From a virus, in the IMG/VR virus record IMGVR_UViG_3300036857_000618, positions 1 to 27,514 of that record: a stretch of 27,514 nucleotides of DNA. The stretch is one strand, 5' to 3'. Below the pieces are notes generated by a model, which was not told the origin of the DNA, ran no database searches, and saw only the letters and a program-made list of their open reading frames with translations. The translations under genes were made by a program, and so were the position numbers. Numbering within the stretch: the stretch's first letter is position 1; the number at the start of each line of letters is the position of its first letter. Below are positions 22,378 through 27,514 of this stretch, piece by piece.

Positions 22378-23268
22378 GTGCGAAGACTGACCCTGGCCAC
22401 GGACGTAAAGACGGCTCCCTGGGACTCGTCCGAGCACCCGCGTGGGCAGGGCGGCAAGTTCAGCAAGAAGAGCGAATCGACTCAGCGCGGCGACAAGGGC
22501 GAAAACGTCAAGGCCTTGCAAGAGGCCCTCAACAAGCTCGGTGCCAAGCCGCCGCTCGCCGTTGACGGTGTGTTCGGGCCGAAGACCGAGGCCGCGCTCA
22601 AGAGCTTCCAGGGCCAGTGGAACATCGACCTGTCGGGCAAGGTGGACAAGGACACCAGCGAGGCACTCTCACTCGCGGTCGACGCGGAGGGCTCGGTCAA
22701 GAAGCCCAAGGGCAGCAGCAGGGGGTCTTCCGGCAGCCGTACGTCCGGCTCGGGCGGCGGAAAGGCCAAGCCTAAGCGCCGGTCCAGCTCGGCCACGACA
22801 CGGCGGCTGGCGGCCGAACGGCGCGCTGTGGGGGCATCCTCAGGGTCGAGCTCCCGATCGGGCACGGGCAAAACTACCCGGAAGATCAGCAAGACGACCA
22901 ACCCCGCCAAGGAACCCGCCAAGGATTCAGCCACCAAGCCGACCCCCGCGACCACGTTGCAGCAGTGGAAGCTCCAACAGCAGGCGGCCGACCGCAAGGC
23001 CGGGTTCGCCGACGCCACTGTGGGCCAGGTGAAGGCAGGCGATCAGGTCGTCTACTACGCCAACATCGGCGGCATCGACGCCCGGGTCAAGGGCACGGTC
23101 GCGGATGTACAGGGCGACCGGCTTTGGTTCGCCGCCGGGTCCGGGTACGCCACCGTGAACGGCAAGACCGGCACGTACAAGGTCGGCGGGTGGGTGAGCT
23201 TCCCGCCCAAGGGCAAAGTGATGCGAAAGCCGGGGAAAGCGGCGTCCCCGGCAACAGCGGCTGCCTAA
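22378..23268 (+). CDS. Peptidoglycan-binding protein with HPR cargo motif
   Basis: GTG 22378, apparently leaderless. Residues 15-28 are WDSSEHPRGQGGKF, the same motif as in the protease polyprotein and the double toxin. About 36-100 is a PG_binding_1 domain (GDKGENVKALQEALNKLGAK, VDGVFGPKTEAALKSFQ). A long Ser/Lys/Arg/Gly-rich disordered region (about 103-195) follows. A beta-barrel-like end (about 215-285; VGQVKAGDQVVYYAN, VADVQGDRLWFAAGSG) completes it. No hydrolase domain is seen. The role is likely cell-wall binding by a virion-associated or secreted protein; the basic linker could hold DNA inside the head. Confidence 0.7.
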   Translation: MRRLTLATDVKTAPWDSSEHPRGQGGKFSKKSESTQRGDKGENVKALQEALNKLGAKPPLAVDGVFGPKTEAALKSFQGQWNIDLSGKVDKDTSEALSLAVDAEGSVKKPKGSSRGSSGSRTSGSGGGKAKPKRRSSSATTRRLAAERRAVGASSGSSSRSGTGKTTRKISKTTNPAKEPAKDSATKPTPATTLQQWKLQQQAADRKAGFADATVGQVKAGDQVVYYANIGGIDARVKGTVADVQGDRLWFAAGSGYATVNGKTGTYKVGGWVSFPPKGKVMRKPGKAASPATAAA

Positions 23269-23271
23269 GCT
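23266..23271 (+). promoter_or_regulatory. -10 box for leaderless gene
   Basis: TAAGCT overlaps the stop of the previous gene and ends eight bases before ATG 23280; there is no SD. Confidence 0.4.
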
Positions 23272-23279
23272 CGGCCGGT

Positions 23280-23471
23280 ATGAGGCTACCCACCTGGGCC
23301 ATCGTGTCGATGATGATCACCGTGCCACTTGGCACCGCCTTCGGCTGGTACCTCGGGATCAGCGTCATCGCACCGCGCCTCAGCGAGCGAGGTCTGTGGC
23401 TGGCCGTCGCGGCGCTGGCCGTAACCGTCGCCGCCTTGCTCGGCGTCGCGGTCCGGCTGCTTTCGAAGTGA
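23280..23471 (+). CDS. Small two-TM membrane protein, 63 aa
   Basis: ATG 23280, apparently leaderless. Two membrane helices: about residues 6-30 (WAIVSMMITVPLGTAFGWYL) and 41-60 (LWLAVAALAVTVAALLGVAV), joined by a charged loop (APRLSERG). The C-terminus ends RLLSK. The topology would suit a holin or superinfection-exclusion protein, but no endolysin is adjacent. It is tail-to-tail with the minus-strand FkbM gene 26 bases away, with no hairpin between. Confidence 0.6.
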   Translation: MRLPTWAIVSMMITVPLGTAFGWYLGISVIAPRLSERGLWLAVAALAVTVAALLGVAVRLLSK

Positions 23472-23497
23472 CTGCTGCACAGGGGCGGATCAGAAGC

Positions 23498-24127
23498 CTA
23501 GGTTGCCACCAGCCAGAAGTGGTTCGACTCACCCCACGACCCGGGCGGGTAATGCGGGTGCCGCACAGCGCGAAGCCGATCTCCGTATGCGTTCCCGATC
23601 ATCTGCCGGATGCGCCAGCCAAGGTCGGCGTTGTGGACCTCGATGAACAGCTGTGGCTTGCGCTCGATGATCGTTCGCAGGCCGCCGAGCACCACGAGCG
23701 CGTCGTGCCCCTCGACGTCGACCTTAATGAAGTCGGGAGTGCCGTGCCGTTCGGCCAGGGTGTCGAGGGTCGCGCCGGGCACGGTCCGCCGGTCGAGGAT
23801 CTTTCCCCAGTCCTGCCCGTCGGCGTTCGCCGAGGTGAGCTGCCCCTTGGCGATGTGGGCGTCCTGCACGGTGAGGGTGACTGGGCCGTCCATGCCCGTG
23901 ACGGCGGTCTGCACGGCCGTGGCGTTGGGGAACTTCTCGGCCGCCTTGGCGAGCAGCCCAAACGACTCGTCCGCCGGTTCGAAGCTGACCACGTGATCAA
24001 ACCTGGAGGCGAAGACGCGCAGCGACTGGCCCACGTTGCCGCCAACGTCGAACGCCAGGCACCCGGTGAACCCATCCATGATCTTCGCGATCTGGGGCGG
24101 GTCCGGGGCGGCGACTTGCTGTATCAC
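23498..24127 (-). CDS. FkbM-family methyltransferase
   Basis: GTG 24127 follows AAGGAGG and overlaps the upstream stop (GTGA). Length 209 aa. The Rossmann SAM-binding motif is LAFDVGGNVGQSLRVF (about residues 26-41). The acidic strand-2 end VVSFEP and the family hallmark FIKVDVEGHDALVVLGG are present, and the C-terminal QLFIEVHN completes the core. FkbM enzymes O-methylate sugars and other hydroxyls. It is the last gene of a four-gene decoration operon with a glycosyltransferase and a sulfotransferase-like protein. The natural substrate is presumably a glycan on virion or cell-surface components. Confidence 0.85.
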   Translation of the reverse strand: MIQQVAAPDPPQIAKIMDGFTGCLAFDVGGNVGQSLRVFASRFDHVVSFEPADESFGLLAKAAEKFPNATAVQTAVTGMDGPVTLTVQDAHIAKGQLTSANADGQDWGKILDRRTVPGATLDTLAERHGTPDFIKVDVEGHDALVVLGGLRTIIERKPQLFIEVHNADLGWRIRQMIGNAYGDRLRAVRHPHYPPGSWGESNHFWLVAT

Positions 24128-24510
24128 TTGGCCTCCTTGCGGATCTCCTCGGGCAGCCGCAACTCGACGCCGAGCGTGATCGAAAGCCGCGCCACCGCAT
24201 CCTCGGGCGCACGGACAAGATCTTCGTATGACATCAGTAGCGGGTCGAGCGCTCTCAGCGCCTCCAGGGCGTGCTCTCGGCGCTGTTCGGCGTCGAGCTC
24301 GTCCCGGGCGTGCCCCGCCGCTATTGCCGAGGCGATCGTGGCCGCCCGGTCCCTGACGATCATCACGATATGATCGTGATCGACATCGGCAGGCCCCCAC
24401 CACCAGCCGCCGTGCGGCATCGACCGGTGCTCGGCGTCCGCACCGGTCGCTACGATCCGGGCAAGTAGCCGGGTTCCGCTGGACTCTGGGCCCGTGCACA
24501 GAACCCTCAA
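24124..24510 (-). CDS. Sulfotransferase-like P-loop protein
   Basis: TTG 24510 is preferred because it overlaps the upstream stop (TTGA), has GGAG upstream, and places the first strand at the N-terminus; GTG 24537 is the alternative. The 128-residue protein has VLCTGPESSGTRLLARI, resembling the 5'-phosphosulfate loop of PAPS sulfotransferases. HIVMIVRDRAATIASAI, matching the 3'-phosphate segment, and a late LMSYEDLV follow. It is short for the family (usually 250 or more aa), so it may be a minimal variant. It is coupled to both neighbours by 4-bp overlaps. Confidence 0.65.
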   Translation of the reverse strand: MRVLCTGPESSGTRLLARIVATGADAEHRSMPHGGWWWGPADVDHDHIVMIVRDRAATIASAIAAGHARDELDAEQRREHALEALRALDPLLMSYEDLVRAPEDAVARLSITLGVELRLPEEIRKEAK

Positions 24511-25667
24511 CGCGGTGCGCTCCAGTCGGCGACCCACTGCTCCAGGGACTCCAGCGCGGGCTTCCAGTTCTCGACGAGAACCTTGTCGGCGTCGTAGCCC
24601 AGCGCGAAGTCACGGGCCCGCGCCGACCGCTTGGCCGCTTCGCCGTCGTAAGCCTTCACCAGCGTGCGGGTCAAGTGATCGACGTCCGGGGCCATCCACC
24701 AGGCCTGGTGCATCGGCACCCAGTAACGGTGGCCGCGCACCCTCCACCCGGCACCGGTCAGCTCGGACATGGCCGAGCAATCGGTGGTGATCACCGGCAC
24801 GCCGCAGGCCTGCGCTTCGAGGATGGGTAGGCCGAACCCCTCGCCGTAGCTGGCGTTGCTCACCACGTCGCAGCAGTTGTAGAGACCGGCCAGATAGGCG
24901 GGCGTGAGCATCCCGCTCGTGTAGGCGTACTGGTCGGAGAACCGTACGGCGTCGGCGATCCCCAGGTCGGCGATCAGCGGCGTCAGGTCCATCCCGAACG
25001 GTGACTTGACCTGGCTGTGCACCAGCAGCACCGCGTCGCGGTGGCGGCGATGCAGCCGGGCGAACGCCTCGAACTGCTGAGGGAACGCCTTCCGGCTCGG
25101 GTCCTTGCCTCGGTTGGCCGCGTTGATGCCGACCACGAAGGCGTCGCGCGGGATGGCCATCTCGTCGCGCAGCGAGGCGCGGTCCTCGTGCGGCCGGAAC
25201 GTGTCCACATCCACAGCGTGCGGCACGTAGAGGGCATTGTGCCCGGCATCAATAAGCTGCTGGTGCCCGAACCGCGACATGGCGATCGGGAGAGCGTGGG
25301 ACCGCTTCAGCCAGCCGTGGTCCATCGCCGAGAGCGGTTTGGTGTCGACCGGCATCCAGCTCGCCGTCGGCACCTGCGCGACGATCTCCGGCGAGAGCAC
25401 CCACACGTCGGTGAGTGTGATCACCACCCCCGGCTCGCTGTCGAAGTGCAGCGCGGCGCGCTCGGCGTACACGTCGTTGTTGTAGGTGTCCTGGCCGCCG
25501 GGGAGGACGGTCAATCCGTTCCATTCGACGGGCTTGCCCTGAAGGCCGATGAACGCCGAGATCACGACGTCGTGGCCGAGCGCGGCGATGCGTGGCGCGA
25601 ACAGCGCGGTCTGCTGACCATAGCCTGTCGTCGTCCAGGGGCTGTTCGCGTGCCAGACGATCTTCAC
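24507..25667 (-). CDS. Glycosyltransferase family 4 (GT-B)
   Basis: GTG 25667 overlaps the previous stop (GTGA); in-frame sequence further upstream is a shadow of that gene. Length 386 aa. The N-terminal Rossmann domain begins VKIVWHANSPWTTTGYGQQT with a Gly-rich acceptor loop. The C-terminal donor-binding domain has VVGINAANRGKDPSRKAFPQ and the GT4 signature SYGEGFGLPILEAQACGVPV (E-x7-E), which binds the nucleotide-sugar diphosphate. Actinophages are known to carry glycosyltransferases that modify virion proteins. Here it leads a cluster with sulfo- and methyl-transferases, so a decorated glycan is inferred. Confidence 0.88.
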   Translation of the reverse strand: MKIVWHANSPWTTTGYGQQTALFAPRIAALGHDVVISAFIGLQGKPVEWNGLTVLPGGQDTYNNDVYAERAALHFDSEPGVVITLTDVWVLSPEIVAQVPTASWMPVDTKPLSAMDHGWLKRSHALPIAMSRFGHQQLIDAGHNALYVPHAVDVDTFRPHEDRASLRDEMAIPRDAFVVGINAANRGKDPSRKAFPQQFEAFARLHRRHRDAVLLVHSQVKSPFGMDLTPLIADLGIADAVRFSDQYAYTSGMLTPAYLAGLYNCCDVVSNASYGEGFGLPILEAQACGVPVITTDCSAMSELTGAGWRVRGHRYWVPMHQAWWMAPDVDHLTRTLVKAYDGEAAKRSARARDFALGYDADKVLVENWKPALESLEQWVADWSAPR

Positions 25668-25942
25668 TGGCTTACCTCGTCGTAAGTCGCCCGGAAGATC
25701 GTGTCGCGGACCGGATAGAACTCGCCCTGGATCCCCTGCACGATCCAGTCCCCAATCTGCGCCGTCATCTCGCCCTCCAGTGTCACGATCGCGAACCGCT
25801 GGTCGGGAGTGCCGGACTGCGTCACCACGGCCGAGCCGCCAGATTTGCCGATCCAGTCGATCACCGCGCCGGAGTTCATCCCACTCCAACGCATGGCTGA
25901 GATCTCAACGGCCCGTTTGTGGTACCTCTTCGGGGAATGCAC
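25664..25942 (-). CDS. Conserved small phage protein (GDWIVxGxxGEFYPV type)
   Basis: GTG 25942, first gene of the decoration operon; there is no SD, but a minus-strand TAGCGT -10 ends six bases upstream. The 92-residue sequence matches a widespread small phage family. It opens YHKRAVEISAMRWSG, has LEGEMTAQIGDWIVQGIQGE in the middle, and closes FYPVRDTIFRATYDEV. The function of this family is unknown despite its abundance. Its stop overlaps the glycosyltransferase start, so it is translated with the operon. Confidence 0.75.
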   Translation of the reverse strand: MHSPKRYHKRAVEISAMRWSGMNSGAVIDWIGKSGGSAVVTQSGTPDQRFAIVTLEGEMTAQIGDWIVQGIQGEFYPVRDTIFRATYDEVSQ

Positions 25943-25948
25943 GCGGCG

Positions 25949-25954
25949 ACGCTA
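25949..25954 (-). promoter_or_regulatory. -10 box of decoration operon (leaderless)
   Basis: Minus-strand TAGCGT ends six bases before GTG 25942, the same leaderless geometry as four plus-strand genes nearby. The -35 is weak. Confidence 0.4.
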
Positions 25955-25981
25955 GCGACCGCATGCGAGCAAGGTCGCGCT

Positions 25982-26539
25982 GTGAAGTTCGTTCCTGCGT
26001 CCGATCTCGATCTGGTGATGGCGCGGCGCGCCGCGAACATCGTGGACCGTCTCAAACAGGACGTTCAGACCGAGGCCCGACGCCGGGCCCCTGCCGCGAA
26101 GAGGTGGGTTACGCGGCACGACAACCGCGTCCGGCACTGGCACGTGCTCACCAACGGTCAGACGATCCCGGCGAACCTTCGCTACCGGGTACAGCGGGTC
26201 AAGTACCTCCGCAAGGGCAAGGACAAGCACGGCAAGGCGATCAACCCGGCGGGCGGTTGGAAGATCCTCGAAGGGCAGTACGACCTTGGCCGAGCCCCTC
26301 ACGACCCGGCGCTGCCAATCGAGCAGACGATCAACTGCCGCTGTAGGAGTGTGGTCATCCCAGAGCTAGTAGCGCTTTCCATCCACACGACCGTGACCCA
26401 CATTGAGGGCAAACGCGCAGTCGCCGAAATCAACTGCTTCTTCCCCCGGGCGGCCGAGTCCGAATTCGGCACGTCCGAGGACCGACCAGCCCGGTTCATG
26501 CGCGGTGCGATCGAGGAGGTCACTCGCCGCCTCCATTGA
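25982..26539 (+). CDS. MuF/gp10-like minor head or head-tail protein
   Basis: Start uncertain: GTG 25982 (AAGG nine bases upstream) or ATG 25937. From 25982 it is 185 aa. The N-terminal helix bundle is followed by a MuF/SPP1-gp7-like core: WVTRHDNRVRHWHVLTNGQT, then PHDPALPIEQTINCRC, the INCRC signature. The C-terminal third resembles HK97 gp10/minor tail proteins (AEINCFFPRAAESEFGTSED, FMRGAIEEVTRR). It therefore appears to fuse two head-tail-junction elements. It is the last phage gene before the array, and no tail genes follow within the window. Confidence 0.7.
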   Translation: MKFVPASDLDLVMARRAANIVDRLKQDVQTEARRRAPAAKRWVTRHDNRVRHWHVLTNGQTIPANLRYRVQRVKYLRKGKDKHGKAINPAGGWKILEGQYDLGRAPHDPALPIEQTINCRCRSVVIPELVALSIHTTVTHIEGKRAVAEINCFFPRAAESEFGTSEDRPARFMRGAIEEVTRRLH

Positions 26540-26715
26540 TCTGCCAGCCGTCGCCCCCCTTCGTCCGCCAGGCGCGACGTTAGGGAATTGCCCCTTCGGC
26601 GTCGAACTCGCGATCCTGTCGCCCTCCTCTCCGCTACATCCCGAACCCGAACCACGACCCGCCATCCCCTTCTGCAAGCGGATGTGCTGCCATTCCCACC
26701 CCAGACCACCAAGCA
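26540..26715. other. Spacer region between phage gene and array
   Basis: 176 bases with no convincing ORF, promoter or AT-rich leader. A stretch near 26549-26574 (GTCGCCCCCCTTCGTCC) weakly recalls the array repeat, but its distance to the first repeat is not a multiple of the array period. No att-like direct repeat was found. Confidence 0.4.
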
Positions 26716-27514
26716 CTTCCGCCCCCGCGTCCGTGGGCCGGAGGGGGCTGCCGCCGGTCAGTTCCTTGCGCCGGATACCGCCGCCGCCCCCGCGCCCGTG
26801 GGCCGGAGAGGGCATCGGGTGACCGCCGCCATCGGCCTGATTCCGCCGCCCCCGCGCCCGTGGGCACCACCGCTCATGTGCGACGGTGGGTGAACCCGCC
26901 GCCCCCGCGTCCGTGGGCTGGAGCCACGAATGCAATTTGCACAGACGTCGGAGGACCGCCGCCCCCCGCGTCCGTTGGGCCGAAGTGCTGACCACCGCTC
27001 AATTCCCGCCGCCCCCGCGCCCGATGGGCCGGAGAGCAACCCCTGGTGCCGCCGCCCCCCCGCGTCCGTAGGCCGGAGGTCTCGCGCTCTGCCGACGTGA
27101 TCATCGTCGGCCCGCCGCCCCTGCCGCCCCCCGCGCCCGTGGGCCGGAGATGGGCACGACAGCCGACGCACGGGTGATGCTCCCGCCGCCCCCGCGCGCC
27201 CGTGGGCCGGAGGCCCGCCGGGCCGTGATGTTGCGGATGTCGGACCTGCCGCCCCCCGCGCCCGTGGGCCGGAGACCGGCCGGAAGCCGACCACGCTGAT
27301 CCACCCCCGCCGCCCCCGCGCCCGTGGGCCAGAGGTCTAGGTCCCGACCAGTGGCGAGGTCCCTCTCGCCGCCGCCCCCGCGCCCGTGGGCCGGAGGTGT
27401 CCCCGGGCAGAGGTCGTCGCCGGAGAGTCCCGCCGCCCCCCCCGCGCCCGTTGGGCCAGAGGCCCGCTGCACGCCCTCGACGAACTCCCTTGACCGTCGC
27501 CCCCGCGCCCGTGG
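26716..27514 (+). CRISPR. CRISPR array, type I-E-like repeats, 3' end beyond window
   Basis: Fourteen repeats start at 26716, 26781, 26843, 26896, 26956, 27006, 27049, 27121, 27183, 27246, 27307, 27369, 27430 and 27494 (cut by the edge). The consensus is 28 nt: CCGCCGCCCCCGCG followed by CCCGTGGGCCGGAG. It forms a CCCGC-GCCC-GTGGG stem-loop like type I-E repeats. In the right half spacing is 61-64 with spacers of 32-34 nt; in the left half it is 43-72 with spacers of 14-42 nt and indels in repeats. All spacers differ. Plus-strand transcription is favoured by the G-U pair (A-C on the other strand) and by the AAG PAM of the matched protospacer. The more degenerate left end argues the opposite. 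No cas gene is in the window. Confidence 0.85.

Noticed and set aside
23498-24613. A single 371-aa minus-strand ORF covering the FkbM gene
   Set aside because: The N-terminal half is a frame shadow of the sulfotransferase-like and glycosyltransferase genes; the SD and GTGA overlap place the start at 24127.
26549-26574. Possible extra, decayed CRISPR repeat
   Set aside because: Similarity is confined to a C-run and the distance to the first repeat (about 167) does not fit the 61-nt period.
26366-27472. Several minus-strand ORFs with repeated GPRARG / PTGAGAAG segments
   Set aside because: They are translations of the CRISPR repeats, not proteins; the repeated peptides match the 28-nt repeat in different frames and no ribosome sites or codon bias support them.
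1-27514. tRNA, rRNA, insertion sequence or integrase genes
   Set aside because: I looked for transposase, integrase and tRNA-like signatures on both strands and saw none; a tRNA search program would be decisive.

Overview
The window is very GC-rich, uses GTG starts freely and carries AGGAGG-type ribosome sites and TANNNT -10 boxes. It looks like an actinobacterial phage or prophage with HK97-type head genes, followed by a CRISPR-like array that runs off the right edge. No integrase, tail tube, tape-measure or lysis gene is visible, and no tRNA or rRNA. Lineage cannot be fixed from the sequence alone.

Layout. 1-2960: early/middle cassette of small genes, a regulator carrying an RNA-polymerase alpha-CTD, and a Holliday-junction-resolvase-like nuclease. 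3042-4400: C2H2 zinc-finger/leucine-zipper protein. 4580-19086: head module. It holds large terminase, a zinc-binding protein, a small membrane protein, a 1020-residue portal-MuF-nuclease fusion, an IPT/TIG protein, a 1242-residue prohead-protease polyprotein, the major capsid protein, a zeta-toxin plus ADP-ribosyltransferase double toxin, and two small genes behind it. 19414-23471: accessory block of short, often apparently leaderless genes, a GntR/UTRA repressor with a divergent two-gene operon and palindromic operators, two small secreted peptides on the minus strand, and a peptidoglycan-binding protein. 25942-23498 (minus): a four-gene coupled operon with a glycosyltransferase, a sulfotransferase-like protein and an FkbM methyltransferase. 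25982-26539: a second MuF/gp10-like head protein. 26716-27514: the array, about 14 repeats of 28-32 nt.

How it may work together. The head genes carry several predicted effector domains: a PD-(D/E)xK-like domain on the portal, a zeta kinase and an ART behind the capsid gene, and a peptidoglycan-binding protein. The motif W-D-x3-H-P-R-x4-G-x-F, or a close variant, occurs four times in three proteins: the protease polyprotein, the double toxin and the peptidoglycan-binding protein. I infer a shared virion-cargo or protease-processing signal. The decoration operon would modify virion or surface glycans.

The strongest unexpected observation is that one array spacer (27335-27368) matches 20194-20227 of this same phage region at 32 of 34 positions. 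The match ends exactly at the spacer edges and has a 5' AAG on the matching strand. The array is therefore a real CRISPR that has sampled this phage or a close relative, and it sits about 180 bp from a phage head gene. It is either a phage-borne array aimed at relatives or a host array next to a (pro)phage it targets. A second notable item is a duplicated promoter-leader element (1105-1145 and 10866-10902) whose hairpin keeps an identical 8-nt loop and shows a compensatory base-pair change.
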